Below, one piece after another: positions 17,749 through 27,579 of a stretch of 64,000 nt of DNA. Both the position numbers and the translations under genes were made by a program. Below the pieces are notes generated by a model. That model did not search any database, was not told where the DNA came from, and saw nothing but the letters and a program-made list of their open reading frames with translations. The stretch is from Microbulbifer sp. A4B17 (lineage in GTDB: Bacteria > Pseudomonadota > Gammaproteobacteria > Pseudomonadales > Cellvibrionaceae), in contig NZ_CP029064.1 of NCBI RefSeq assembly GCF_003076275.1, forward strand, positions 372,001-436,000, read 5' to 3'. How positions within the stretch are numbered: position 1 is the stretch's first letter; every line of letters begins with the position of its first letter.

Positions 17749-18666
17749 TTAGCGATCTGACATTAGTAATACTTCCTGATTAAACCTCTTTTCCAGGTAG
17801 GACTCGTCCAGGGTGTAGTGCCAGAGATTTTTCTTTTGCCCTTTCGCGAGAGCGATTTCGCCGATTCTGCCAGGGTTATATTTAATCGGTTGGGCGAGTT
17901 GGTATTTGGCGATGGGGTCCCGATAGGCCTCCTTTAAAGGAATTATCTCCCAGCCTTCCTGCCTCAGCCGTTCAGCCAGATCACCAATAAACAGGGCTGA
18001 AATATCCATTTCATGCAACAGTATGACGTGCTTTGGGGAACGCCCGAGATATTTAATTGCCATATCGTCGTAGTACTTAATACTCGCCATAAGAACGTCG
18101 ACATAAAAGTTGGAGAGTCTTTCCATATCAACTGGTTTCCCATCTTTCACTGCCGTTTGGAAAAGTTCTTCGATATACCAGTCGTAGTTATTTAAAGTGA
18201 TATAGGCGTTTTGATAGTTATTTTCTTGTAACAGACCCCGGATACCATCGCGTTTTTCGACAGTTTCGCCCTCGCGCAGATAGGGAAAGCGAAAATAGGG
18301 TTTAAAGTTGTCAAATTGTTGAAGCAGCTGGTGGGCCTGCAAAAAATCTGTTTGATAAGTGGATAGCCCTGTTTCCAGAAAATTGGGATGGCTATGGGTG
18401 TGATTGCCAATAATATGCCCAGCCTTATCGTAGAGGTGCATCCGCTCCAACCCTTCCTTATCGAAGGATTGAGTATTGGAAAAGAAGGCTACTTTGCCAA
18501 CTTTATATTCTTCTAAGTTTTCAATTAACGTTTTGGCCCGGGTTGGTCCATCAAAATAACCATCGGCTTTACGGGGGGCATCATCGAAAGTAATTGCCAG
18601 TTGTTTGGCGTTAGCGACTGGGATTGCCAACAAGTAAATTATCAATAATATGACTGAACACTGCAT
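17749..18666 (-). CDS. Exported polysaccharide deacetylase (NodB fold)
   Basis: A 305-residue protein with a signal peptide (CSVILLIIYLLAIPVANA). The NodB motif 1 LAITFDDAPRKADG starts near residue 23 and contains the catalytic and metal Asp pair. Motif 2, GNHTHSHPNF (~residue 88), supplies the metal-binding His residues. The C-terminal half (FRFPYLREG, then HVILLHEMD and WEIIPLKEAY) completes the fold. It would remove N- or O-acetyl groups from a glycan in the periplasm or outside; which glycan is unknown. It reads convergently toward panD. Confidence 0.85.
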   Translation of the reverse strand: MQCSVILLIIYLLAIPVANAKQLAITFDDAPRKADGYFDGPTRAKTLIENLEEYKVGKVAFFSNTQSFDKEGLERMHLYDKAGHIIGNHTHSHPNFLETGLSTYQTDFLQAHQLLQQFDNFKPYFRFPYLREGETVEKRDGIRGLLQENNYQNAYITLNNYDWYIEELFQTAVKDGKPVDMERLSNFYVDVLMASIKYYDDMAIKYLGRSPKHVILLHEMDISALFIGDLAERLRQEGWEIIPLKEAYRDPIAKYQLAQPIKYNPGRIGEIALAKGQKKNLWHYTLDESYLEKRFNQEVLLMSDR

Positions 18667-18844
18667 GGTTTATTACTCTAATGAGTTTATTTACGAGCTG
18701 TTCGCCAGGCTAGGATTTAGTTGTCCTTCTATTCAGGTTTTCTGTCTTAATTTACTTGTCAGATAACCTGCGTTGTCCAGTAGCCTAGGCTCAGTTGCGG
18801 TAGAGTACGGTTTCCTATTGTGTCCACTATAGCTTCGGATGTAT

Positions 18845-19339
18845 ATGGCCAAAATACTTGTTAGTTCCTGCCTTTTGAACTGCGCCGTGCGCTATGACGG
18901 TAGTAGTGTTGAGGCTTGTAGCGATGATTTTGAGTGGCTTGTGGACACTCAGGAAATTGTTTCCTTGTGTCCGGAAGTGGCGGCGGGATTGCCTATTCCG
19001 AGGGTGCCGGCTGAGATCTGTGGCGCTAATGGAACAGAGGTGTTAGATGGAACTGCCGGGATTATAGGTAGTGATAAAACAGATCTAACTGAGCAATTTA
19101 TTCTGGGGGCCAAACTGGCTCTGGAATTATGCAGGAAATACAATATCCAGTATGCAGTACTTACGGAAAATAGTCCCTCTTGCGGAAGTAACTATATTTA
19201 CGATGGCAGTTTTTCAGGGACAAAAATAATGGGTTCTGGTGTTGTATCTGCGCTTCTTCAAAGGATGGAAATAATAGTTTTTAGTCAACATACTGTTGGG
19301 CAACTTAGAGAATTGATAAGTGTATCCAAAGCGAACTAA
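18845..19339 (+). CDS. DUF523 family protein
   Basis: A 164-residue cytoplasmic protein of the DUF523 family. It starts MAKILVSSCLLNCAVRYDGS and carries the conserved cysteine motifs SSCLLN (near residue 8), SLCPEVAAGLPIPRVPAEI (~42-60) and TENSPSCGSNYIYDGSF (~102-118). The conserved Cys and Ser/Asn pattern suggests a metal or thiol site, but no function is established. An ATG two codons upstream (18839) is an equal alternative start. It stands alone between a divergent deacetylase gene and a terminator. Confidence 0.85.
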   Translation: MAKILVSSCLLNCAVRYDGSSVEACSDDFEWLVDTQEIVSLCPEVAAGLPIPRVPAEICGANGTEVLDGTAGIIGSDKTDLTEQFILGAKLALELCRKYNIQYAVLTENSPSCGSNYIYDGSFSGTKIMGSGVVSALLQRMEIIVFSQHTVGQLRELISVSKAN

Positions 19340-19490
19340 GTTGTTAGGATCAATAAAATTAGATTGGTAAAAATATGCATTGGTTGCAGTTAGGTCGCTC
19401 AGATTGGTCATTATCGGCAAAGCCGATTGCTCCCTGCCGTTAATATGATTAGCGCAGTATCCTGAAAAATTCTCCTTTTGTGACGCAGCA

Positions 19491-19517
19491 CCCAGCCTGC
19501 TGGGTTTTGTCATTTTT
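19491..19517 (+). terminator. Intrinsic terminator after the DUF523 gene
   Basis: The stem CCCAG / CTGGG around a CCTG loop is followed by TTTTGTCATTTTT, about 150 nt beyond the stop. Confidence 0.55.
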
Positions 19518-19602
19518 AGAGTTTAGATTGGCAGTGACTGCTCTGGCAATAAACAGGTAAGACTGAATACCCTGTCAGCTATTTAAATAGCTGCGGGAGG
19601 CA

Positions 19603-21417
19603 GTGGTGGAAGGCAAGTTTTTTAAAGCCAATAGCAAGTTTATCAAAGCCGCATTGGCGCTGGCGATCAGTTCCGTGTTTTACGGCTGCAGCGGAGGCAG
19701 TGGCGGTGGTGGTGAAGATCCTGCGCCTGTGGATACCACTCCGCCGAGCCTGACACTGACGCCCGCTAGCGGAGCCTCTATTGCAGCAACTGACACACTA
19801 CTACTGGATTTTAGTGAAGCGGTGGCATTGGCGGATGTGTCCCTAAGTGGCGCTATTCAGGAAATGGGAGAGCTCTCTCAAGTCGATCAGGACACCCTGA
19901 TCTTAACTCCGATTGTGGAGTGGACAGAGGGGCTAGAACTCTCCCTGACAATTGCCGCCCAGGATGCGGCCGGCAACCAGATGGCAGAGGTTGTCGCCCA
20001 TTATACCGTGGAAGGAGTTGCCCCCTCTGTAGTCAGTGTATCCCCAGCACAGGAGCGCTTGGAGAAGGGTGGCGCAATCACGGTACAGTTTTCCAAGTCG
20101 ATGGATCGCGACAGCCTGCAAATCAGCGGTTCCTTGCTGGATGATGAATACACTCTGACCTGGTCCCAGTCGCGCTTTAACGACGACACCTTGGTGATAG
20201 CTCCCAAGAGCCGCTGGCTGTCCGGGCAGGATCGCAGTCTGCAACTTGAAGCCAAAGACCTCGCTGGCCTGGATATCCCCGCTGAACAGCACAATTTTAC
20301 TGTGCCATTGTACTTTGAGAATTTTGACAGTGCACAGGTCGTGATCGGCCAGGATAATTTTTCCAGTACTTTGACGGCCATCAATGCAAAAAATCTTGGT
20401 GAGGGCCCCCAGGGTTCCGCTGCCGTTACTGATGAGGGGAAGTTGTTCTTACCCGATTATACAAATAATCGGGTGTTAATTTTTAATTCGATCCCCACAA
20501 GCAATGGAGTGCCGGCTAATGCAGCGCTCAATAAAGATAGTCTCGACGATGGCACCGGGCGAGAGTTTGGTAGCCAGCCCACAAATATCAGTTTTGATAG
20601 CGGAAAACTTTTAATAAATTATTTTTCTGGCCCTTGGGACCACAGTATTTATGTTTACGATACTATTCCCGAAGATGGTCGGGCACTGCCTAGTGCCAAA
20701 CTGCTGAAGGACAGCTGCCAGGGTAACGTCTTCGTATATTCCAGTGCGATGATTGCCAAGGGACGCGTATTCGCGGCCTCGTCGTCTATGGCTCGAGTGG
20801 CGGTATGGGATGACTTGCCCTCAATGGAAAATGCGGCACCGGATTGGCTGCTGGGCCAATCCACACTGGAAAACTGCACCGCTAACGACCGTGAGCAAGA
20901 TGGCTCGATTCAGCAGCCCAGTGCTCGCACATTAGCTATGCCCGGAGATGTGTGGAGCGATGGAGAAAAGTTAGCCATCACCGACTCGGAAAATAACCGG
21001 GTACTTCTGTGGAACTCAATGCCTACTAGTAGCTTTGCTCCGGCGGATATAGTTCTGGGGCAAGCAGATTTTGTCAGTAATGAAAGCCAGCCCCCAAGTC
21101 GAAAAACCCTGAGTTTATTCGGACGGGGTATCTGGTCGAACGGTATTCAGCTATTTGTGGCGGACAGTGATAATAACCGAGTGTTGATCTGGAACCAGTG
21201 GCCACAGGAAAATTTCGCTCCGGCAGATGTTGTCTTGGGGCAGGGAGATTTTGATCGCAGTGCCTTCAACGACAGTAACCAAAATGGGGTTACTGACGAG
21301 GGGGAGTTGCCAAGTGCTGCTACGCTGAAATGGCCCGACGGTATTACCGCTTATGAAGATAAGTTGATTATCAACGACTCGGGCAATAACCGCTTTCTTA
21401 TTTTCCAATCTCGCTAG
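19603..21417 (+). CDS. Lipoprotein with two Ig-like domains and an NHL-like propeller
   Basis: A protein of about 604 residues. The N-terminus is a lipoprotein signal (KAALALAISSVFYGC, modified Cys at about residue 29) followed by a Gly/Ser tether. Two Big_5-type Ig-like domains cover ~residues 45-235 (TPPSLTLTPASGA, VVSVSPAQERL). The C-terminal ~360 residues hold beta-propeller repeats marked by NNRVLIFNSIPTS, NNRVLLWNSMPTSSFAPADIVLGQADF and NNRVLIWNQWPQENFAPADVVLGQGDF, as in NHL-like proteins. Likely on the outer membrane; ligand unknown. Two GTG codons in tandem (19603, 19606) follow GGGAGG; spacing favours the second. Confidence 0.75.
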   Translation: MVEGKFFKANSKFIKAALALAISSVFYGCSGGSGGGGEDPAPVDTTPPSLTLTPASGASIAATDTLLLDFSEAVALADVSLSGAIQEMGELSQVDQDTLILTPIVEWTEGLELSLTIAAQDAAGNQMAEVVAHYTVEGVAPSVVSVSPAQERLEKGGAITVQFSKSMDRDSLQISGSLLDDEYTLTWSQSRFNDDTLVIAPKSRWLSGQDRSLQLEAKDLAGLDIPAEQHNFTVPLYFENFDSAQVVIGQDNFSSTLTAINAKNLGEGPQGSAAVTDEGKLFLPDYTNNRVLIFNSIPTSNGVPANAALNKDSLDDGTGREFGSQPTNISFDSGKLLINYFSGPWDHSIYVYDTIPEDGRALPSAKLLKDSCQGNVFVYSSAMIAKGRVFAASSSMARVAVWDDLPSMENAAPDWLLGQSTLENCTANDREQDGSIQQPSARTLAMPGDVWSDGEKLAITDSENNRVLLWNSMPTSSFAPADIVLGQADFVSNESQPPSRKTLSLFGRGIWSNGIQLFVADSDNNRVLIWNQWPQENFAPADVVLGQGDFDRSAFNDSNQNGVTDEGELPSAATLKWPDGITAYEDKLIINDSGNNRFLIFQSR

Positions 21418-21431
21418 TTTTCTCTGCTAAA

Positions 21432-21456
21432 TGTACCGGGCTGGTAACCCGGTACA
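21432..21456 (+). terminator. Hairpin after the propeller lipoprotein gene
   Basis: A 9-bp inverted repeat TGTACCGGG / CCCGGTACA with a 7-nt loop starts 15 nt after the stop, without a T tract. The rest of 21457-21740, the acs upstream region, holds no gene I can support. Confidence 0.45.
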
Positions 21457-21740
21457 GGCAGACTTAGGGCGGTCTTCCTTCTATTGTTGCGGTCTGGCCC
21501 CATCGCAATGCTTCTCAGTTTTTCATCAGTTCTTGTTAGATGTCTGCTTTCTCCCCCCGCTACAGAGCAGTGGATGTAAAGCCGCTGTGCGCTCTGTCGC
21601 ATTGCGGCGATGTGAAACATTACCACTGTCAGAGGTGATTGTTTCTGGACGGTGATGCTATAAAGGGGAACATCCTGATTCTGGAATGCTTCGCTGCTGT
21701 TGTGGTGATAAGCGCCATATTAATAATAAAGGAGAAGATG

Positions 21741-23678
21741 ATGTCTGAAGTGCATACCCGCCCAGTCCCCCCCAGTTTTGCCGGCAACGCGCTTATTGGC
21801 GCAGAGGATTACGAGAGAATGTACCGCCAGTCGGTGGAGAGTCCCGAGGCGTTTTGGGCGCAACAGGCCAAGGACTTTTTACAGTGGGATAAGCCGTTCA
21901 CCCAGGTTCTCGAGGAGGATCTACACAAAGGCCATACTGCCTGGTTTTCCGATGGCCAGTTAAACGTAACTGTAAATTGTATCGATCGGCACCTGGCCAA
22001 CAGGGGCGAGCAGACCGCAATTCTATGGGAAGGAGATGATCCTGCTGATAGTAAGGCAATCAGCTATCAGAGCCTATACGAAAACGTCTGCCGCTTGGCA
22101 AATCTGCTGAAATCCCGTGGTGTTAAAAAAGGGGATCGGGTGTGCATCTATATGCCGATGATCCCGGAGGCTGCCTACGCCATGCTCGCCTGTGCCCGTA
22201 TCGGCGCTGTGCACTCGGTAGTATTTGGCGGCTTCTCCCCGGTATCCCTGAAAGATCGTATTCTCGATTCTGATTGCCGTCTGGTGATTACCGCTGATGA
22301 AGCGGTCCGCGGCGGCAAGCGAGTGCCCCTGAAAGCTAATGTGGATAAAGCGCTGGCGGACTGCCCCAATGTGCATACGACGATCGTAGTTAAACATACG
22401 GGCACAGCGGTGGACTGGGACAGTAAGCGGGATATCTGGTATGGCGAATCCATCCGGGAGATGGAACCTGACTGTGCGCCTGAAGTGATGGGTGCAGAGG
22501 ATCCGCTGTTCATTCTGTATACCTCGGGCTCCACCGGAAAACCCAAAGGGGTTTTACACACCACCGCAGGCTACCTGCTGATGGCCACCATGACTTTCAA
22601 ATATACATTTGATTATCGTGAGGGAGAGGTTTTCTGGTGCACCGCCGATGTGGGCTGGATCACTGGGCACAGCTATATCGTCTATGGACCGCTGTGCGCC
22701 GGAGCCACCAGCCTGATGTTTGAGGGCGTGCCCACTTACCCGGATGCTTCGCGCTTTTGGCAGGTTGTGGATAAGCATCAGGTCAATACCTTCTATACCG
22801 CCCCGACGGCGATTCGCGCTCTGATGGGGGCTGGTGATGAGTTTGTAAAAGCCACTGATCGCAGCTCCCTGCGACTTTTGGGCACTGTGGGTGAGCCCAT
22901 AAACCCGGAGGCCTGGGAGTGGTATTACAGCGTGGTGGGCGATGAGCGCTGCCCAATTGTGGACACCTGGTGGCAGACTGAAACCGGTGCGCAGATGATC
23001 ACTCCACTGCCTGGTGCCATGGCTCTGAAACCCGGGTCGGCAACCCGGCCCTTCTTTGGTGTACAGCCTGCTCTACTGGATAGTGAAGGCCGGGAGATTG
23101 CGGGTGAGGGTGAGGGCTCTCTGGTGATTAAAAAGAGCTGGCCTTCCATGATTCGGGATGTGTACGGCAATCGCCAGAGAATGCTGGATACTTATTTTTC
23201 CGCATTCCCCGGTTATTACTTTACTGGCGATGGCGCCCGCCGCGATAGTGACGGTTATTACTGGATCACAGGGCGTATTGACGATGTGTTAAATGTCTCT
23301 GGACACCGCCTGGGAACAGCAGAGATTGAGAGCGCTCTGGTACTGCACAATGATACGGCGGAGGCGGCGGTGGTAGGTTATCCCCACGATATCAAAGGGC
23401 AGGGAATCTATGCCTTTGTAATGCTTAAATCCGGCCATGAACCCAGTGATGAGCTGAAAGCAGAATTAATTGAGCTCTGCCGCAAGGAGATAGGACCAAT
23501 TGCCAAGCCTGACTTTATCCAATGGGCGCCGGCACTGCCAAAAACCCGTTCCGGCAAAATCATGCGGCGTATCCTGAGAAAGATTGCCTGCAATGAGTTG
23601 GACAATCTGGGAGACGTTTCCACCCTTGCCGATCCCACTGTGGTTGACGCATTGATTGATCACCGCGAAAATCGCTGA
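21741..23678 (+). CDS. acs: Acetyl-CoA synthetase
   Basis: A 645-residue AMP-forming acetate:CoA ligase. Motifs: [20 protein letters not shown] (P-loop-like A3), [46 protein letters not shown] (the Trp that limits the acyl pocket to acetate), [37 protein letters not shown] (hinge and A8) and the catalytic, acetylatable Lys in [14 protein letters not shown]. The second of two adjacent ATGs (21741) has GGAG at 6 nt. An in-frame extension upstream to 21639 has no family similarity. It stands alone with its own terminator. Confidence 0.96.
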   Translation: MSEVHTRPVPPSFAGNALIGAEDYERMYRQSVESPEAFWAQQAKDFLQWDKPFTQVLEEDLHKGHTAWFSDGQLNVTVNCIDRHLANRGEQTAILWEGDDPADSKAISYQSLYENVCRLANLLKSRGVKKGDRVCIYMPMIPEAAYAMLACARIGAVHSVVFGGFSPVSLKDRILDSDCRLVITADEAVRGGKRVPLKANVDKALADCPNVHTTIVVKHTGTAVDWDSKRDIWYGESIREMEPDCAPEVMGAEDPLFILYTSGSTGKPKGVLHTTAGYLLMATMTFKYTFDYREGEVFWCTADVGWITGHSYIVYGPLCAGATSLMFEGVPTYPDASRFWQVVDKHQVNTFYTAPTAIRALMGAGDEFVKATDRSSLRLLGTVGEPINPEAWEWYYSVVGDERCPIVDTWWQTETGAQMITPLPGAMALKPGSATRPFFGVQPALLDSEGREIAGEGEGSLVIKKSWPSMIRDVYGNRQRMLDTYFSAFPGYYFTGDGARRDSDGYYWITGRIDDVLNVSGHRLGTAEIESALVLHNDTAEAAVVGYPHDIKGQGIYAFVMLKSGHEPSDELKAELIELCRKEIGPIAKPDFIQWAPALPKTRSGKIMRRILRKIACNELDNLGDVSTLADPTVVDALIDHRENR

Positions 23679-23707
23679 CCATAGGTGTGGCGCGTGAAGG
23701 TTTTATT

Positions 23708-23731
23708 GGCCGGGCATAGCCCGGCCTTTTC
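23708..23731 (+). terminator. Intrinsic terminator of acs
   Basis: An 8-bp stem GGCCGGGC / GCCCGGCC with a 3-nt ATA loop is followed by TTTTC, 30 nt after the acs stop. Confidence 0.85.
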
Positions 23732-23875
23732 ATTGGGGCAAGAGGTTAAATTTCTCCCCGATTTTTGCGCCATTTTCAGCTAAATAGACAAGTAAATGCC
23801 TGCTGGTTTGCACAGTTAGTAACCCTCTAACTCCGGATAATGTTTTAAGGGTATTTACAGCTAAGGAGATTCCGT

Positions 23876-24292
23876 TTGGAACAGGGACAGTACCTCTGCG
23901 ATCACTACCGCTTCGCTGCCGATCAGCGTCTCAAGGTTTTTAATTTTTTTGTTGTGTTAACCATGTTTGTTGAGGGTGGGATTTTCACTGCCATGGAGAA
24001 AGATTTCCACCCCCTAATCCTGGCGTTGCTGGGAGGATTTGTGGTCATACTGGTCACTGTATTTTGGTTGATGGACATTCGCAGCCGCCAGCTTCTCAAG
24101 CTTGCAGTTCCGGCACTGAAAACCCTGGAAATGGGATTCCCGGAGGAAGCGAGAATTTTTTCCAACGATGCCATTCGCCGAGGTGACTTGGCCCGTTACA
24201 CTTTTGCTTTCAGGGTTTTGTTGGTGGGGCAGCTGTTCTTTGGTCTGGGCGTTGCTTCTTACGGTATTTATCACTGGTATATCGCTCCTTAA
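23876..24292 (+). CDS. Small membrane protein, three transmembrane segments
   Basis: A 138-residue protein with predicted transmembrane helices at about residues 22-40, 44-63 and 108-132, and a polar segment (~70-105, ALKTLEMGFPEEARIF) between. The N-terminal CDHYRFAADQRLKVFNFFVV recalls small membrane proteins annotated only as hypothetical. I do not recognise a function. The start is a TTG at 23876 with AAGGAG exactly 7 nt upstream. It follows the acs terminator and so has its own promoter region. Confidence 0.65.
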   Translation: MEQGQYLCDHYRFAADQRLKVFNFFVVLTMFVEGGIFTAMEKDFHPLILALLGGFVVILVTVFWLMDIRSRQLLKLAVPALKTLEMGFPEEARIFSNDAIRRGDLARYTFAFRVLLVGQLFFGLGVASYGIYHWYIAP

Positions 24293-24438
24293 TCCCAACC
24301 TTGCAGTGGCGGGTATGACTGCATGAAGTGAACTACCTGCCGCAACCTCTTCTTTCTCTCGCACGTCTAGAAGTCGGCGCGGTCCCGCTCTCTAGGCTAT
24401 CTTGCAGAAGTATCCGCTTCCCTCCCAAGGTTTATACG

Positions 24439-24816
24439 ATGCTTGATCATATCCGTCTTTATGTGCACAGCTATGAGCGCAGCAGGGATTTCTATCAGCA
24501 GGCGCTGATGCCATTGGGATATCAATTGGTGATGGAGTTTGATGACTGGGCTGGCTTTGGATGGGCAGATAAAGCGGAACTCTGGATTCGTGGAGGGACC
24601 AGCACCACTCCACAATTGCATATCGCTTTTCGCGCTGAAGAGCGGCAAGTGGTCAGGGAGTTCTATCGCCTGGCCCTGGAGGCCGGAGGCAAGGGCAATG
24701 GTGTACCGGCTGTCTACGAACAATATCACCCGGATTATTACGCCGCCTACGTACTTGATCCCGATGGACATAACCTGGAAGTGGTGTGTCATTTACCGGG
24801 GGACTTACAGGAATAA
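24439..24816 (+). CDS. VOC (glyoxalase/bleomycin-resistance fold) family protein
   Basis: A 125-residue vicinal-oxygen-chelate protein. It starts MLDHIRLYVHSYERSRDFYQQALMPLGY, with the metal-ligand His at residue 4. LHIAFRAEERQVVREFYRLALEAGGKGNG is the central segment, and AAYVLDPDGHNLEVVCH supplies the C-terminal Glu ligand. The single beta-alpha-beta-beta-beta pair suggests a dimeric enzyme. Substrate unknown; relatives include lyases and dioxygenases of small toxic metabolites. The ATG at 24439 preceded by AAGG is preferred over an in-frame GTG at 24328 whose extension is not family-like. It is followed 25 nt later by the DUF6632 gene. Confidence 0.85.
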   Translation: MLDHIRLYVHSYERSRDFYQQALMPLGYQLVMEFDDWAGFGWADKAELWIRGGTSTTPQLHIAFRAEERQVVREFYRLALEAGGKGNGVPAVYEQYHPDYYAAYVLDPDGHNLEVVCHLPGDLQE

Positions 24817-24841
24817 ATCGATCGAGATTTGGGAGTAAATT

Positions 24842-25228
24842 ATGAATGAGGCAACCCGAGCAAAATACTTGCCAATAGCGCTGGTCGTTGTAGGAGTGCT
24901 TTTTATTCTGGCGATTTACCCGATGATGATGTGGATTTGGCCTGAAGGGTGGGGTTGGACCCCGCGGCAGCCGGAATACGAGCAAATGATTATTGGTATT
25001 TATGTCACCCTGGGGGTGTTTTTAATACGCGCTGCAAAAAATCCCGCCGCAAATGCCAGTTTAATTTGGTTCACTATATGGTCCAGCCTTGTACACGCCG
25101 TCATTATGTTTGTGCAGGCATTGGTGGATAAAACAGAGCGAATCAATTTGATGGGAGATATTCCCGCACTTTTTTTGATTGCCGCTGTGCTTTGGTACCT
25201 TATGCCCAGGCAGGAAAAACCTGATTGA
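24842..25228 (+). CDS. DUF6632-type membrane protein
   Basis: A 128-residue protein with four predicted transmembrane helices at about residues 9-32, 47-63, 70-92 and 104-122 and a Trp/Pro-rich loop (WIWPEGWGWTPRQPEYEQMI). I believe it belongs to DUF6632, a family without known function. GGAG-like AGTAAATT precedes the ATG. It probably shares a transcript with the VOC gene upstream. Confidence 0.6.
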   Translation: MNEATRAKYLPIALVVVGVLFILAIYPMMMWIWPEGWGWTPRQPEYEQMIIGIYVTLGVFLIRAAKNPAANASLIWFTIWSSLVHAVIMFVQALVDKTERINLMGDIPALFLIAAVLWYLMPRQEKPD

Positions 25229-25393
25229 ACAGTTTCTTTATTTTGACTTGTTAATAAATCTGAATTGCTCTTTCTGACTCACCGTTATTGATCTCTGCTA
25301 TAAGAGCGATAACAAGGTCTAATTTCCCGCTTATTGTTCTCCCCTATAAGCTCTACTCCTGTAATAGAGATGGCAGTAGAGATAAATAATCCC

Positions 25394-26893
25394 ATGAAAT
25401 ACTTACCCTTATTTGCATTAACTATCGGTCTGATAGGCGGTGCCAATGCAGAGACATTGACTCGTGATAATGGCGCCCCTGTCGGAGACAACCAGAACGC
25501 ACAAACTGCTGGAGAAAATGGCGGTAATTTGCTGCAAGATGTCCAACTGATTCAAAAATTGCAGCGTTTTGCCCGTGAACGTATTCCCGAGCGTGTCGTT
25601 CATGCTCGTGGAACTGGTGTTCACGGTGAATTTGTTGCGACGGCTGACCTCAGTGATTTAACCCGCGCAGCGGTGTTTGAGCGCGGTAGTAAAACGCCAG
25701 TGTTTGTGCGTTTTTCAACAGTAATCCACTCAAAAGGTTCCCCGGAAACCCTGCGCGATCCCCGTGGATTTGCCACCAAGTTTTATACGGAAGAAGGTAA
25801 CTGGGATTTAGTGGGCAACAATCTGCCGGTATTTTTTATCCGCGACGCGATTAAATTCCCGGATATGGTTCACTCCCTGAAGCCCTCCCCGGTGACTAAT
25901 CAACAGGACCCCAACCGTTTCTTTGATTTCTTTAGCCATGTGCCGGAATCCACCCATATGCTGAGCTGGGTCTATTCCGATTACGGTACACCGGCTAACC
26001 TGCGCCAGATGGATGGCTGGGGTGTTCACGCCTATAAATTTATCAATGACAAGGGTGAAGTGAACTATGTGAAATTCCACTGGAAAACCCGCCAGGGAAT
26101 CAAGAACCTGACTGCGGAAGAGGCAGCGGAAATTCAGAGCAAGGACTTCAGCCACGCAACTCGCGATATGTATGCTGCGATTGAAAAAGGCGAGCACCCC
26201 CAGTGGGATCTGTTTATTAAAGTACTGAAGCCCTCCCAGCTTAACAGCTTTAATTACAACCCGCTGGACGCCACCAAAATGTGGTTGGACGTGAAGGAAA
26301 CTAAAGTGGGCACCATGACACTCAACCGTGTGCCCACTAATTTCTTCCAGGAAACTGAGCAATCCGCGTTTGCGCCAGCCAATATTGTTCCGGGTATTGA
26401 GCCTTCGGAAGACCGCTTGTTACAGGGTCGCGTATTCTCATACTCCGATACGCAAATGTATCGCCTGGGGGCCAACCACCAGCAATTGCCTATCAACCGT
26501 CCCCGTGTTGCAGTAAGTAACTGGAACCAGGATGGGGCGGGTAATTACGGCCAACAGACTTCAGATGTGAACTATCAGCCGAGCCGTATTGATGCGCGCA
26601 CCGAGGACCCCAAAGGTCTTTATAGCAACAAGGCATTGAATGGCAGCACCCAGCAAAAGGCCATTGAAAAGAAACTGCCTTTTGCCCAGGCGGGTGCTTT
26701 CTACCGCAGCCTGAGCCCTGAAGAGCGCCAGAATCTGATTGAAAACCTCGCTGGTGATCTGGGTAAAGTGAGTGATGAAAACACTAAGCACATTATGCTG
26801 AGTCACTTCTACCAAGCGGACAAGGACTACGGACAGCGCTTAACCAAAGCAGTTGGTGGAGATCTGGATCGCGTGAAAAAACTGGCCCGGTAA
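25394..26893 (+). CDS. katB: Periplasmic haem catalase (KatB type)
   Basis: A 499-residue monofunctional catalase with a signal peptide (MKYLPLFALTIGLIGGANA, cut before ETLTRDNG), so it acts in the periplasm. The catalytic His is in ERVVHARGTGVHGEF (His70 of the precursor), the distal Asn in WDLVGNNLPVFF, and the proximal haem-ligand Tyr in RVFSYSDTQMYRLG near residue 350. RFSTVIHSKGSPETLRDPRGFATKFYT is the classic signature. The short C-terminus marks a small-subunit catalase. The ATG at 25394 gives a proper signal peptide; in-frame starts upstream do not. It is followed by the ankyrin gene, the Pseudomonas katB-ankB arrangement. Confidence 0.94.
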   Translation: MKYLPLFALTIGLIGGANAETLTRDNGAPVGDNQNAQTAGENGGNLLQDVQLIQKLQRFARERIPERVVHARGTGVHGEFVATADLSDLTRAAVFERGSKTPVFVRFSTVIHSKGSPETLRDPRGFATKFYTEEGNWDLVGNNLPVFFIRDAIKFPDMVHSLKPSPVTNQQDPNRFFDFFSHVPESTHMLSWVYSDYGTPANLRQMDGWGVHAYKFINDKGEVNYVKFHWKTRQGIKNLTAEEAAEIQSKDFSHATRDMYAAIEKGEHPQWDLFIKVLKPSQLNSFNYNPLDATKMWLDVKETKVGTMTLNRVPTNFFQETEQSAFAPANIVPGIEPSEDRLLQGRVFSYSDTQMYRLGANHQQLPINRPRVAVSNWNQDGAGNYGQQTSDVNYQPSRIDARTEDPKGLYSNKALNGSTQQKAIEKKLPFAQAGAFYRSLSPEERQNLIENLAGDLGKVSDENTKHIMLSHFYQADKDYGQRLTKAVGGDLDRVKKLAR

Positions 26894-26906
26894 TTTTTAC
26901 GCAGGT

Positions 26907-26928
26907 GCGGGCGACCTCTGTCGCCCGC
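26907..26928 (+). promoter_or_regulatory. Strong intercistronic hairpin between katB and ankB
   Basis: A perfect 9-bp GC stem GCGGGCGAC / GTCGCCCGC with a CTCT tetraloop is followed by TAAATTTA. It may end most katB transcripts or stabilise their 3' end, giving more catalase than ankyrin protein. Confidence 0.6.
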
Positions 26929-26949
26929 TAAATTTATACAGGTGAAATT

Positions 26950-27420
26950 ATGAGATCATTTTTATTCGCACTACTCTTTCTCACCCTGGGGGTTCAGGCA
27001 GGGGAGCCGGAAAAAACGGAATCTGATTTTACCGAACTCTCCCAGTATTATTTTGCCGCAGCCAGGATTGGTGATACCGAGGTGCTGCGTGAATTTTCGC
27101 AAGCGGGTTTCCCCCTGGATGTACGCAGCCCGAAAGGTTATACGGCACTGATGATTGCCACTTACAACGGCAACGGGGAGGCTGTGGACTACCTGTTGCA
27201 GAGAGGTGCAGATGCCTGTGCCCAGGATCGCCGTGGCAATACTGCCCTGATGGCAGCGATTTTTCGCGGTGAGTTTGCCCTTGCACGAACCCTACTAAAG
27301 CAGGATTGCGATTCGCAGCAGGTGAATAAGGCCGGCCACTCCGCAGAGGATTTTGCCGAAGTTTTTGGTCGTGACCAAATGGTTCAGCTATTGCAGCAAC
27401 AGCGGGCAAATGGCGACTAA
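26950..27420 (+). CDS. ankB: Periplasmic ankyrin-repeat protein (AnkB-like)
   Basis: A 156-residue protein with a signal peptide (MRSFLFALLFLTLGVQAG). Three to four ankyrin repeats fill the rest: YYFAAARIGDTEVLREFSQAGFPLDVR, GYTALMIATYNGNGEAVDYLLQRGADACAQD, GNTALMAAIFRGEFALARTLLKQ and a degenerate last repeat. In P. aeruginosa the periplasmic AnkB is needed for full activity of KatB; the same role is inferred here from adjacency. It starts 56 nt after katB with AGGTGA before the ATG. Confidence 0.85.
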   Translation: MRSFLFALLFLTLGVQAGEPEKTESDFTELSQYYFAAARIGDTEVLREFSQAGFPLDVRSPKGYTALMIATYNGNGEAVDYLLQRGADACAQDRRGNTALMAAIFRGEFALARTLLKQDCDSQQVNKAGHSAEDFAEVFGRDQMVQLLQQQRANGD

Positions 27421-27579
27421 GACAGTTTTTTGTGCGGTTGGCATTGGATGGTGTCACCGCTCCTGTCCTGCGTGAAATCCTCTTGAGTTGGCCGCTTTAG
27501 CTTGCGGCACATTTCTCAGTTTGTCCCCGCCCCCGCGACCGCGTTAGCATAGCCAGCTGCAATCCAGTTGGTACCCACT

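Noticed and set aside
25287-25323. Possible OxyR site (ATTG-N7-CTAT-N7-ATAA-N7-TAAT) upstream of katB
   Set aside because: Only 12 of 16 core bases fit and the second half is poor. OxyR control is plausible from KatB biology, but the site is too weak to list.
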